Below, piece after piece: positions 32,905 to 43,263 of a stretch of 51,970 nucleotides of DNA. Numbering within the stretch: the first letter of the stretch is position 1; each line of letters opens with the position of its first letter. Location: NCBI GenBank assembly GCA_032718475.1, contig JAUCBJ010005394.1, positions 1-51,970 on the forward strand, read 5' to 3'. Source of the DNA: Nemertoderma westbladi (taxonomy: Eukaryota; Xenacoelomorpha; Nemertodermatida; Nemertodermatidae). The translations under genes and the position numbers were made by a program. A model generated the notes under the pieces. It had not been told where the DNA came from. It saw only the letters and a program-made list of their open reading frames with translations, and did not search any database.

Positions 32905-34770
32905 GACCATCAATGCCCAGTGCCAATCATCGTTCCCTGCTCTGGCTTTCTATCCACGTCCCGTCCAGTGCCCATCCTTGTTCCCTGATGTGGTGGTCAA
33001 TCAATGCCCAGTGTCCATCATTGTTCCCTGCTCTGGCTTTCTATCCACGTCCCGTCCAGTGCCCATCCTTGTTCCCTGATCTGGTGGTCAATCAATGCCC
33101 AGTGTCCATCATTGTTCCCTGCTCTGGCTTTCTATCCACGTCCCGTCCAGTGCCCATCCTTGTTCCCTGATCTGGTGGTCAATCAATGCCCAGTGTCCAT
33201 CATCGTTCCCTGCTCTGGCTTTCTATCCACGTCCCGTCCAGTGCTCATCCTTGTTCCCTGATCTGGTGGTCAATCAATGCCCAGTGTCCATCATTGTTCC
33301 CTGCTCTGGCTTTCTATCCACGTCCCGTCCAGTGCCCATCCTTGTTCCCTGATCTGGTGGTCAATCAATGCCCAGTGTCCATCATTGTTCCCTGCTCTGG
33401 CTTTCTAACCACGTCCCGTCCAGTGCCCATCCTTGTTCCCTGATCTGGTGGTCAATCAATGCCCAGTGTCCATCATTGTTCCCTGCTCTGGCTTTCTATC
33501 CACGTCCCGTCCAGTGCCCATCCTTGTTCCCTGATCTGGTGGTCAATCAATGCCCAGTGTCCATCATTGTTCCCTGTTCTGGCTTTCTATCCACGTCCCG
33601 TCCAGTGCCCATCCTTGTTCCCTGATCTGGTGGTCAATTAATGCCCAGTGTCTATCATTGTTCCCTGCTCTGGCTTTCTATCCACGTCCCGTCCAGTGCC
33701 CATCCGTGTTCCCTGATCTGGTGGTCAATCAATGTCCAGTGTCCATCATTGTTCCCTGCTCTGGCTTTCTATCCACGTCCCGTCCAGTGCCCATCCTTGT
33801 TCCCTGATCTGGTGGTCAATCAATGCCCAGTGTCCATCATTGTTCCCTGCTCTGGCTTTCTATCCACGTCCCGTCCAGTGCCCATCCTTGTTCCCTGATC
33901 TGGTGGTCAATCAATGCCCAGTGTCCATCATTGTTCCCTGTTCTGGCTTTCTATCCACGTCCCGTCCAGTGCCCATCCTTGTTCCCTGATGTGGTGGTCA
34001 ATCAATGCCCAGTGTCCATCATTGTTCCCTGCTCTGGCTTTCTATCCACGTCCCGTTCAATGCCCATCCGTGTTCCCTGATCTGGTGGTCAATCAATGTC
34101 CAGTGTCCATCATTGTTCCCTGCTCTGGCTTTCTATCCACGTCCCGTCCAATGCCCATCCTTGTTCCCTGATCTGGTGGTCAATCAATGCCCAGTGTCCA
34201 TCATTGTTCCCTGTTCTGGCTTTCTATCCACGTCCCGTCCAGTGCCCATCCTTGTTCCCTGATCTGGTGGTCAATTAATGCCCAGTGTCCATCATTGTTC
34301 CCTGCTCTGGCTTTCTATCCATGTCCCGTCCAGTGCCCATCCTTGTTCCCTGATCTGGTGGTCAATCAATGCCCAGTGTCCATCATTGTTCCCTGCTCTG
34401 GCTTTCTATCCACGTCCCGTCCAGTGCCCATCCTTGTTCCCTGATATGGTGGTCAATCAATGCCCAGTGTCCATCATTGTTCCCTGCTCTGGCTTTCTAT
34501 CCATGTCCCGTCCAGTGCCCATCCTTGTTCCCTGATCTGGTGGTCAATCAATGCCCAGTGTCCATCATTGTTCCCTGCTCTGGCTTTCTATCCACGTCCC
34601 GTCCAGTGCCCATCCTTGTTCCCTGATCTGGTGGTCAATCAATGCCCAGTGTCCATCATTGTTCCCTGCTCTGGCTTTCTATCCACGTCCCGTCCAGTGC
34701 CCATCCTTGTTCCCTGATATGGTGGTCAATCAATGCCCAGTGTCCATCATTATTCCCTGCTCTGGCTATC
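32905..34770. repeat. 91-bp satellite array, about 20 copies
   Basis: Head-to-tail 91-bp units (CTCTGGCTTTCTATCCACGT, CCCGTCCAGTGCCCATCCTT, GTTCCCTGATCTGGTGGTCA, ATCAATGCCCAGTGTCCATC, ATTGTTCCCTG). Units are over 95% identical by eye. Because 91 is not a multiple of three, each frame opens in one unit and closes about 258 bases later, giving a ladder of 85-codon ORFs that are not genes. Shared variants recur at 364 bp (33577 and 33941; 33706 and 34070) and 637 bp (33641 and 34278), showing block duplications within the array. Confidence 0.9.
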
Positions 34771-35160
34771 CATCCATTCCAGTTTCCAACCTTTTCCCCT
34801 GCTCTGGTTGTCCATCCCTGTCCAGTGTCTATCCATGTAACCTGTCTAGTACTACTACTACTAGGTCGACCTACCCAGTAGTGCCCATCCGTATTCCCTG
34901 CCTTGCGTTGCCCTACTCTATGGCGCAATACTGAACATATCAACCTACGATATCAACCAACTGGCTAGTCGGTAGAAGCCCCTCCCCCCATCTCCACAGA
35001 TAATTAGATATTATCTGAATCCTTCGAGCAAACAACCTAAATGATGCCCTGCAGTTGCGCCAAAAACACCTAATTATTTTATCGCGATTTGCCTTACGAC
35101 TGACGATTGGCCTCCCCATCTGTTGACTTAATTAGTCCAGGATTTGGCTTCTCTCCGCAG
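34771..35160. other. Array flank, no gene seen
   Basis: A decayed edge of the satellite to about 34900, then moderately GC-rich sequence ending in the pyrimidine tract CTTCTCTCCGCAG. Confidence 0.4.
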
Positions 35161-35238
35161 GATGAAATAAAATCCCCTAAAATTTCCAACAAATCGCCGG
35201 CAGGCAGTCCGAATCAGCCCTCCTTCTTCGCGCTATAA
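35161..35238 (+). CDS. Possible small two-exon gene, exon 2
   Basis: After a strong acceptor (GGCTTCTCTCCGCAG) a phase-0 frame reads DEIKSPKISNKSPAGSPNQP SFFAL and TAA, joining in frame to the phase-0 donor at 31433. AATAAA lies at about 35637. The peptide is Ser/Pro/Lys-rich and unrecognised. The pairing is inferred from phase and splice-site quality only. Confidence 0.35.
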   Translation, partial: DEIKSPKISNKSPAGSPNQPSFFAL

Positions 35239-36189
35239 TGAATCTTCTTCTTCCTTGAGCTAATTACCGGTTCCCATCGGCAACCTGCAGACACCAGCTT
35301 TACGACTATTAGGTCGCAGTAGGTCCATGCGTTACATATGGACTATAAGATTAATGATTTACCCCCTGCAGACCTCACCTATCTCCTATTCCCTATCCAG
35401 GTTCATTACACCGGTAGTTCTGAATGTTCCATCATTAATGTCCGCACTGAATCCCTAACTGCCACCCGATTCGCTTTGCTACGCTATCAACTCCAGGAAG
35501 GAGGGAGAGGTTGCACTAGGTTAGCTTTGAAGAAATCCCTTAAGATTCCCTGTTTCCTTTACTCTGAAAACATCAAGGCGAAGTATTTGAATTATAAACA
35601 GCGCCAAAGTTTTAGTTAAAGCTCCCACCTAAATGGAATAAATACATTATTAGACAATAAATCTATATAAAATTAACCGACAAGCATAGAAAATAGCCAC
35701 CCAAGACCCACCACTGTTTGACGGACAAACGGACAAGATACACACACGAATTAAATATATCCATAATCAAGACACACTCATAAGGTTTAGATATAGCAGT
35801 AAACAGCACGATATCATGGCTAAAGCCAGTAAACTAGCGATTCACCGTCATATAAACCTCGTTCAAACAATGTTTAAAAACTGATTAGATAGTTCAGTTA
35901 GTAAAATATATTTTGGTTTGTTTTAGGCTAAATCCCCAATCACACCGCAGTCAACTACTTTAACAACAATACATACGGTTCCCATAGTAACTCCATCACG
36001 ACCGCTTCATTCGCAATGGAAACCCAATGGGAAATTTAAATTTAAGCATCATACGAATGTAGAGGATTATGTTACTCAATACAGGTTAATAGTTAAATTA
36101 AATTTTAATTATTCGCCCTATTATATCAAATACTGATAAACATATTTCGCTGAATTGTTCTACACTGGAGGTTTTGTTTATGCTAAAAA
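35239..36189. promoter_or_regulatory. 5' flank of the four-exon gene, with an X-box-like site
   Basis: GTTCCCATAGTAAC at 35978-35991 fits the RFX X-box pattern GTNNCC-AT-RGNAAC and lies about 200 bp before the ATG at 36190, where X-boxes of ciliary genes are commonly found. The rest is AT-rich. An ATG-started 93-codon ORF at 35338-35619 has no recognisable domain. Confidence 0.35.
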
Positions 36190-36341
36190 ATGTCCTTTAG
36201 GAATGAATGTTGTATTCATGTTGCAAACATCAACCCCAAAGACCTTGAATTCTGGAATGTTGTTCAAGAAGACCCCAATACCTTCTACAACCTTATGAGA
36301 AGTGGTGGGAATAAACCAAAACCTAATTTCAGACACAATGG
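36190..36341 (+). CDS. Unrecognised four-exon gene, exon 1
   Basis: ATG at 36190, with an in-frame TAA two codons upstream (36184-36186). It encodes 50 codons plus two bases: MSFRNECCIHVANINPKDLE, FWNVVQEDPNTFYNLMRSGG, then a basic stretch. It ends AATGG/GTAAGAC, a strong donor in phase 2. The whole gene (36190-36341, 36858-37032, 38089-38447, 39544-39964) gives 368 aa with every junction in phase. I do not recognise the family; there is no signal peptide, membrane segment or nucleotide-binding motif. Its Arg/Tyr/Pro/Asn-rich make-up and an X-box-like site upstream make a ciliary or sperm role possible, which is inference only. Confidence 0.7.
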
Positions 36342-36857
36342 GTAAGACAACAGTAATATAAAATACTACCTTTCTATTAACATTATTATGTTACATTAAA
36401 TCAAACATTATTTTACAACAAGCGCGAAATCGCGCAAAGGTCCGCGTCTACTAACGCATGAACTATCTCCTTGACTGGCTTATTACCAATCTTACTACCA
36501 AAAAAATTCACCGAAAAGTGGGGCGAACGCGGTAAATAGAGATTCCAAGTCCCACGCTCTACCAACTTCGCCACTGCGCCGTATGAAGCCTTAAAACCAG
36601 AACCCAACTGGAAATTAATAACAACAACACCAACAACAACAATAACGGAGTGAATACTAGAGGTCTCGCTACGCGGACCTAAAAAACAACCACGATTAAA
36701 AAAAAAACATTATTTTATTTAAAACAAACATTATGTTATGTACAGCAATATAAAATATCTGGTACATCAATATTAATAACACCAGAAACTGATACAAATG
36801 ACTTAAGGTGGTAGAATAATAATAACAAAGATTCGTTAAGTCGTTCGTTCTTTTTAG
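36342..36857 (+). other. Intron 1, with a tRNA-like fragment
   Basis: GTAAGA donor, TTTTTAG acceptor. Contains a minus-strand tRNA-like fragment at 36518-36582. Confidence 0.65.
36518..36582 (-). repeat. tRNA-Pro-like pseudogene or SINE head
   Basis: The minus strand reads CAGTGGCGAAGTTGGTAGAG (A-box) then GGGA-CTTGGAA-TCTC, an anticodon stem-loop with TGG (Pro), then a degraded T-arm GCGTTCGCCCC. The acceptor stem is not recognisable, so it is not an intact tRNA. Confidence 0.45.
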
Positions 36858-37032
36858 GAAAACTCAACAGACGGTAGTTGCAATGAATCGGGCACCTATT
36901 GTGTGTTACAGAGAGTCTTCAGATATGGGGTCGTCTGTACAGAATCTAAAGTATCCTTATAGGTTAACCTTGTTGAAGACATTACCGCCAAGGTTTAGGA
37001 ACTGGTGTTTATCTGAATTCGAAAGATGCCAG
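36858..37032 (+). CDS. Unrecognised four-exon gene, exon 2
   Basis: Begins after TTCTTTTTAG; its first G completes Gly51, and 58 codons follow to CAG/GTAAAT (phase 0). Encodes residues 51-109: GKTQQTVVAMNRAPIVCYRE, then SSDMGSSVQNLKYPYRLTLL, then KTLPPRFRNWCLSEFERCQ. The other two frames contain stops, which supports the assignment. Confidence 0.7.
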
Positions 37033-38088
37033 GTAAATTATATAGCTATTACAATGTTCGGAATAATGTTGTATAATAATAACATTATCTTTTAGAAGAA
37101 TTAGAAGGTATGTCCGATATACCATTGAAGTTGAGATCTCAATTGCATGATATCTATCACTTGATATATGCTGCTATTGTATATAGAACTGGAAATTTCG
37201 TGGATTTGGATTTTTAGTATATAATATAATATCACTACTTTACTACTACTAAGTCGAGCGAATTCGGACAGTGGAAATGAGATCCTTCCAGGCTTCCCGA
37301 TTCTCCATAGTTGTCGCAATTCGTTTCTCCCAAGTTCAGTATCCCTTTCAAGTTGATCTATATTATGTTATGGCCGGTCGTCCACGACTACGCTTTCCGT
37401 GTGTTGGTCGCCAGAAATGTAGACCTGGTATGACCTCATGTTTACTTCTCCAGCAGTGCCCACTGCTGCGTTCATGGAGGGTGGTTGATACAGGTGGTAT
37501 TGTACCATAGAGCTCGGCGTTTGTCATGTGTTGTCTCCAGGCTCCAGCAGATGTTTAGGGCTGCCCTTAGTAGTCTTGTAAAACAACCACCATTTCGTTG
37601 TTCAAGTGATTTCGTCAGTGTCCAGGTCTGACCCCCGTATAAAAGTACACATTCCACTGTGGCTCGAAAGAACTTAGTCTTCAGGTGCCTGGAGAGATCT
37701 GATTTCCAGATGGTATCCATTTTTGATAGAGCTACCCAAGCCTTTGCTTTCCTAACTTCTATGTCTTTTTTGCTACTCTCTATCCATGACCCAAGGCACT
37801 GGAAGTCGTCAACCTTCCTTAGTTGATTATTATGAATTGTTGTTTATTGGTCTACATATCTACATACTGATACTGTATATTATAGAGACTATACATGTAT
37901 GAATTACTACATATTACATGCATGTTACGGGGCCTACATATATATACAGTAACTACATATTAAAACATACATGTACAATATATATTATGATTCCATGTAT
38001 AGATAGGCCTAGTCAATTCCTGTCGTACACAGTCCAATGAACACTAACAAACTAAAGTACACAACAATAATAATATTTTATAATTCAG
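37033..38088 (+). other. Intron 2, containing a LINE fragment
   Basis: GTAAAT donor, TTATAATTCAG acceptor. Carries the LINE remnant at 37225-37845 in the opposite orientation. Confidence 0.65.
37225..37845 (-). pseudogene. LINE reverse-transcriptase C-terminal fragment
   Basis: The minus strand reads, with at least two frameshifts, QLRKVDDFQCLGSWIESSKK, DIEVRKAKAWVALSKMDTIW, FFRATVECVLLYGGQTWTLT, then HCWRSKHEVIPGLHFWRPTH GKRSRGRPAIT and ERDTELGRNELRQLWR. This order (YLGSWI..KDI..RKA.AW, ATVE.VLLYG.E.WTLT, GH..R, R.RGRP) is the thumb and C-terminal part of a common invertebrate non-LTR retrotransposon. The RT catalytic core is absent. Its last bases match 2135-2200. Confidence 0.75.
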
Positions 38089-38447
38089 ACAATCATTGAC
38101 AATTCTGATAATGGGGTGAAAGAATTAACAACATTTGTTGGCCACAATAGAATGCGGACAGTTACGTCTGGGAGAAACGAGACAACATCTACAGCTGGCG
38201 GGTTGCGTGTTGACACGGTTGCTAGGCAACAAGGAGAAGGATTAGGAACAAGGTCCCACACTTTTATGCCTACACTAAAGGAAACACTTCACCACCAGCA
38301 GAAAGCGAAACCTTGCGAAAACCCAGTGCAATTCCCAGACCGCCGCATAACTACTGCAATAACAATTAATCACAAAGTGTACGAAGATAAAGACTTGCCG
38401 TACCATAACAGGAACCATAATGAATTACTGTATCGTTACCCACTGAG
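38089..38447 (+). CDS. Unrecognised four-exon gene, exon 3
   Basis: Begins in phase 0 after TAATTCAG and ends CTGAG/GTAAGA in phase 2; encodes residues 110-228 plus two bases. Sequence landmarks: TIIDNSDNGVKELTTFVGHN, a Thr/Gly-rich linker, VARQQGEGLGTRSHTFMPTL, then INHKVYEDKDLPYHNRNHNE and LLYRYPL. It is hydrophilic and probably largely disordered. No domain recognised. Confidence 0.7.
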
Positions 38448-39543
38448 GTAAGAAGTAAAAATATTAGGGTAAAAATACCTAAAACATGATACTAGAAGTA
38501 GAAGTAAAGAAAATTAAAGTTTTATAGGCAATTAGGTCAGGGATGGCGCACAAATTCTTACAACTTGTTACCAGTGCGGTGCCCCTAGTAGAACTATACT
38601 CCCCAGAGGAGACTCCAGTACTCATTTATTTGTTAATTTTTGCTCAGTAAAGAAATTACTTTAGCGCATTATTCTGTCAATAATTATTATATACATAATT
38701 GTTCATAAAAAGTATAACTTTAAAGAGTTTCGGCACGAGTGATTTTGTGTATAACAAAGCGAGGGCTATAAAAGCTTTAAAGTGCTACTGTAATTCTGAA
38801 CAATGGCGAATCTAATTTTATTTATTTGTGGGAAATTATTTGTAGTTTATGCACTTAAACTTTCTAGAACAACCTATTAATGACGCGGTGACATCCTGGA
38901 TATATTGGAAATACATAGTAAAATGTATGGCGTAGGGACATACAGAGAAATAATGTCGCACTGCGATATAAAGCTGGAAAATATGTCGTCCTGGTGATTT
39001 GGTAGAGCGAATTAAACTAATTAATATTAAATAAAATACAATTAAATATTAAATTAAATTAAATATTAAATTAATTAAATATTAAATTAAATTAAATATT
39101 AAATTAAATTAAATATTAAATTAAATTAAATATTAAATTAAATTAATATAAAATAATATTTCAAAAATAATATTTTCCTCGAAATGCAGATACTGGGTGT
39201 AAATGCTGCCGGTACGCCTACAACCGATAATCGCAGACATCAATGACAAATGTGAAATTATTGGCTCTTATTTATTGTTTTGATTAGAATTGCCTTGCAA
39301 TTGTATTCTGCTGTGGTTATCGGCATCGCTTTTAGAGCTGTAGACGATTCTTTAAATTTGACGAAACAGTATATATAGACTTTACATTTGATTTCATTTT
39401 GTTCTGTCTTTCGACCTAGGCTACCATTATTCTCTAAAAATGTTTTCATCCACTATCTGAAGTTGATAATTACTGGCAATTATTTCTCACTTGGTTATTC
39501 TTTGTCATTTTAATTATTTTATATTTTAATTTTCCTGTTATAG
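38448..39543 (+). other. Intron 3, AT-rich simple repeat
   Basis: GTAAGA donor, TTTTCCTGTTATAG acceptor. Contains an (ATTAAATTAAAT)-type simple repeat at about 39010-39155 and, at 39268-39292, a minus-strand fragment of the dispersed repeat core (complement of TTTATTGTTTTGATTAGAA). Confidence 0.65.
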
Positions 39544-39964
39544 AGCTAAATCAACAGAATCCAATAAGAAGAAATTAAACATCTCAGTAACCTCGTCTTC
39601 CAGTAAGGATGACAGCCCAATCAGTCTATCAACCGTGAGAATAACTTCTCTGTCTACCCAAGATACAGAGGAACCTGAACCCAGATACTCCCCAGTTGTC
39701 ATAGAAACCAAGAACGCAACACAAACTAACATCATACGTCACTGGGCGAGTTCAGCCAATAGGAACGCTGTTGGCATAGCAACACGATCCTATCCATTTA
39801 GACGATTTAGTTACGACCCGCGTATAGAGTTGGGATACAGTGACTGGTCGCGTGGTCTGATATCACGTGATAAGGTACAGCAGTGTACGGCGTTCGATTA
39901 CATTGTTGTTAACGGACAAAATAATATGTGTGTGGATGTCGCCAAGGAAACAGTAACAGAATAA
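39544..39964 (+). CDS. Unrecognised four-exon gene, exon 4
   Basis: Its first base completes Arg229; 139 codons then run to TAA at 39962-39964. The first half is Ser/Lys-rich (SKDDSPISLSTVRITSLSTQ); the second is denser and probably folded or filament-binding: IIRHWASSANRNAVGIATRS YPFRRFSYDPRIELGYSDWS RGLISRDKVQQCTAFDYIVV. The AATAAT sequence around the stop is a weak polyadenylation signal at best. Confidence 0.7.
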
Positions 39965-40963
39965 TATGCCAGTTAGACATATTCCGCAGTAATTCAAATA
40001 CAAGATCCCTTAATTACAATACAAAAAGCATTTCGTGATCGCTGGTTTTTAAACATAGATATTGTGATTGCTTATTCATTCCGACCCATCCCCATCCATC
40101 AAAAAAATTGGGATTTTCAACTATTCTTTTAAATTTTAATTCGATTTTAATATTATCAGATTATTGCCGTACTTATGTGTTGCCGTACTGTTATAGGGAA
40201 GAACTTTGATCAAAATAATGTTGGAATCAATATAATTCCAATCGAATTGTTATAGATTTTATTTATTATTCTTTTGGCGGACGAGTTAAACAGTTTTTGG
40301 TCCATTTCAGTTCAGTTCGGTCCAGATAGAGTTACAGATTATAATCCAATCCGTAGCTTTCCATAATGTTTAACTTGGCGGCCCGGGAGTTTTAAAATTG
40401 CATCTCCATTCAGCAGCAATACAGCCGTACATGAGACAACAAACAACTGTACAAAGTACTGTACACATTCCTGCATTCTGATATTTGTTATATCCACGTA
40501 CCAGTAGGCCTAAGGCCTATCACGATATTATGCTCCGATATTTCCTTAAACAGGGGTGTCTCATGAACGTATAAATTCCAGAATATTTTACCGAACAGTT
40601 GGAATATGAACGTGTTACCGGTACCGTTACCGGTACCTCCTTGGAAAATTTTTTAATAAATTCCATTGGAAAAAATTCAAATTTCATCTTCATTCATTCA
40701 TCTTATCTTAATGTCGTAGGCCTACTGTCATACTGTTATAGGCTATATTATATATATAATTGTCATAGGGTATATATTTAAACGTTTACTGTAGGCCTAG
40801 TATTCTACTCACTCAGTCGCTCGCACTATTCATAGCGTGCAGTTATAGGGCTTATCAGCTTATATGCTGAATGTTGATAGCTTTCTCTATATTAATAGCA
40901 GAATAGCCCTACTGCTATCATGTAGTATTGGATGCTGTGAGCTTTATATTCTGATACGACCCA
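39965..40963. other. Intergenic, upstream of the torsin-like gene
   Basis: AT-rich, with a small ACCGGTACC palindromic cluster at about 40615-40638. The torsin promoter should be here, but no specific site is called. Confidence 0.45.
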
Positions 40964-42328
40964 ATGGAAGTCGACGTGTATGCATCACCTCGCAGACCAC
41001 TGCAGTTACGTATCAACCGACCTACCGGTTTCCGACCGCATCCAGTCAGTCCAACTCTAGTCGAACCGGTATCGCAATCTCCGACGACCCCGGGACTTAA
41101 ATTAATCCGGACTGTTTCCTGTCCCCAGCGCGATAAAAACAAACCGAAACAGCTGTCTACAGACAACCGGAACAAACTGGTCCGCAGTCTAACTGAAAGT
41201 AATGTTAGACAAACCCATCCCGCAAGTAAGTTGCTCAGCAACAACCAAACTGGCACTTCGAAACGAAATCAACGATTACAAGACGAAACACCGAATAATC
41301 TCCTCACAAAACGCGAATCAAAACACGTCACAGATACCGAAGATGTTGCCACCACCGGTAAACCTATAAACCGAAGATGCAACATAATAATATCCGCAGT
41401 AATTTGTATTTCCATGGCGATTCTCTCTGTTTGTTTAATATATTATTACTTGACGTCTTATGGAAATGTTTGCAGCATTAGGCAGCTTTCCCCTGTTAAA
41501 GACATTAGAATGACTCTCTTATCTGTTTTAAACCAACAACTTATAGGCCAACCCCACGCCATTCACGCGATCTCTTCCACTCTACCTAACTACATAAGCA
41601 GTTCGGCCCCTGTCACCGCGGTCTATATCTTCTACGGGGGTCCTGGAGTTGGTAAGACCTTCACTTCCCAACTCCTTAGTAACAGTGTATTCTTAGAACC
41701 CAAGAATCCGTGCAATAAGTTACACGTGACTCGTAATGAATTCAACGACAGTAAATACGTTGATTCGATTACTAATGAAATAAAATATTTCTTTAATTCC
41801 CCCTCAATATCAACTGAATCTTCGGTAAAACTTTTTATTGTTGATTCAGCGGAGGATATAAGTGTAGGATTATCCAATGGGATCGATGCCGCTACTCATA
41901 ATCTTCCTGGAATCTCTATTGTAATTATTTTAACCAATCAGGGCTCAGAGATTCTCGCGAATGCCCTTCGCAGTCGTTTAGCTGCAGGTCTATCGAGGGA
42001 ATCTATATCGGCAAACGATATTAACAATCGATTTGTTGAAGAATACCCAGAATGGTCACGTTTACGACTAACTGGTGACTGTAACTCCGTTGGTGCGGTA
42101 GTTAGTGCCTCCACTCTGACTCCTGGCCACACGGTAGACTGCAGTAGAACGACCAACACATTCGTGCATTACGTTCCATTTCTACCGCTAGAGGTGTCTC
42201 ACGTTCGCCAGTGCATCTCGCGCCATCTACTGTACCAATCAGGTACTGCACACGGTGACTCCAGTGTGATTTTTGTACCTCACGATAACAACATCGCGAA
42301 ATTTGGTTGCAAGAAATTAATGAATTAA
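40964..42328 (+). CDS. Membrane-anchored torsin-like AAA+ ATPase, intronless
   Basis: 454 aa from the ATG at 40964, with an in-frame TGA 12 bases upstream. Residues 1-139 are hydrophilic, basic and Ser/Thr-rich; 140-162 form one membrane segment (NIIISAVICISMAILSVCLI); the remainder is a torsin-type AAA+ domain. Motifs: GQPHAI before the P-loop; Walker A GGPGVGKT (225-232); a Walker B position FIVDSAED (291-298) with Asp294 but Ser295 in place of the usual Glu; sensor 1 LTNQG (Asn325); the torsin signature VPFLPLE (404-410); and the C-terminal GCK (448-450) of the sensor 2 region. Torsins act in the ER/nuclear-envelope lumen with LAP1/LULL1 cofactors. The N-terminal cytosolic extension plus a membrane anchor resembles TOR4A rather than TOR1. 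ATP binding looks possible; hydrolysis is uncertain. AATAAA at 42542; convergent with NOL9. Confidence 0.85.
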   Translation: MEVDVYASPRRPLQLRINRPTGFRPHPVSPTLVEPVSQSPTTPGLKLIRTVSCPQRDKNKPKQLSTDNRNKLVRSLTESNVRQTHPASKLLSNNQTGTSKRNQRLQDETPNNLLTKRESKHVTDTEDVATTGKPINRRCNIIISAVICISMAILSVCLIYYYLTSYGNVCSIRQLSPVKDIRMTLLSVLNQQLIGQPHAIHAISSTLPNYISSSAPVTAVYIFYGGPGVGKTFTSQLLSNSVFLEPKNPCNKLHVTRNEFNDSKYVDSITNEIKYFFNSPSISTESSVKLFIVDSAEDISVGLSNGIDAATHNLPGISIVIILTNQGSEILANALRSRLAAGLSRESISANDINNRFVEEYPEWSRLRLTGDCNSVGAVVSASTLTPGHTVDCSRTTNTFVHYVPFLPLEVSHVRQCISRHLLYQSGTAHGDSSVIFVPHDNNIAKFGCKKLMN

Positions 42329-42718
42329 GAAAGAAAGTGTTATTGGTTCAATTGATAACTGTCGCCATATATAATAACTATTTGAACTATATAATTTTTT
42401 GAACTATTTGAATCACCCGACCTTTAGTTGGCACTCCTACTAACGGATTTGGTGGTTCCTAATCAATATAAGAAGATATTCACTAACATTTTTAGCGGTG
42501 TTCTGGTGGGTTTATAAAGTTTGTTACGTCACTCATTAGAGAATAAACATCATCCAACTGTAACGAGAACCTGATGGTGGGCATTTTATTTGGAGATTAA
42601 TGGATGCCATTATATAAAATGAACATTTGTAACTGAAACTAAACAATTATTGATTCGGTATTTGAAGATTTTTATTTTCTTGTTTATTCAGTATATTTTT
42701 GTTGCGTTTTTTTTTAGT
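42329..42718. other. Torsin-like gene 3' flank
   Basis: AT-rich, containing AATAAA at 42542. Confidence 0.55.
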
Positions 42719-42783
42719 TTCGTTACAGCTAAAGGAGGAGGCCCTCCGTGGTTTGGAGATTATATGCACGTTGAAGTTCTGTA
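42719..42783 (+). CDS. Possible orphan terminal exon
   Basis: After TTGCGTTTTTTTTTAG a frame needing two upstream bases reads FVTAKGGGPPWFGDYMHVEV L and TAA. A second acceptor, CGTTACAG, ends at 42729. The peptide is strikingly protein-like and GC-richer than its flanks, but I recognise neither the protein nor a donor exon. Splicing from an internal torsin donor would remove the conserved GCK end, so I do not join them. Confidence 0.25.
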
Positions 42784-43263
42784 ACTATGGCGACAAGTCA
42801 CTATATATTTTATTTCTCAACGTTATTTCATTAGGAACGTAATAATTTGTTATTGTTTTTGTTTATTATTGATTTATACCAGAAGTTACGTGATTTATTA
42901 TATTACTCAACAGTTTACTTTGCCTTCAAGATAGTTTAAATTACATTTACTGGACTTTAAATACAAAAATAAATTAGTGAGTTAAATCACAAGCCACGTG
43001 TCGTTAGAGTCAGGTTTTATTGAATAAAATGCAAAATATAACTGCGATAAATCTATGACATACAATTTTTTGAACTCATCAGGGCGCCTTTGTCCAAATT
43101 ATAAGAAGAGAGTATAATTCTCAATTAATATGGAAAAAATAGTAATTTAAAAACAAACACCCTCCATTAACTAAACCATTCAATTTATCAAATGCAATTA
43201 ATTATAGGACTCGATATCCATAGAATCTGTCCTCCCCTATTGCACAGGTGTGTATGACGTCAT
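42784..43263. other. Intergenic between convergent genes; NOL9 polyadenylation signal
   Basis: AT-rich. TTTATT at about 43016-43021 reads AATAAA on the minus strand, 240 bases past the NOL9 stop. AATAAA on the plus strand lies near 42967. Confidence 0.55.

Noticed and set aside
32913-34934. Ladder of about twenty overlapping 85-codon ORFs
   Set aside because: Produced by the 91-bp satellite: the unit is not a multiple of three, so frames open and close at regular steps. No independent coding evidence.
38205-39785. X-box-like words GTTGCTAGGCAAC and GTTGGCATAGCAAC in exons 3 and 4 of the unknown gene
   Set aside because: They lie in coding exons and can be explained by codon sequence; only the site at 35978 is in a promoter-like position.
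42230-42860. Splicing of the torsin-like gene from CAG/GTACTG (42241) to the 42719 acceptor
   Set aside because: Phase allows it, but the unspliced frame retains the torsin-specific GCK C-terminus, which the spliced form would lose.
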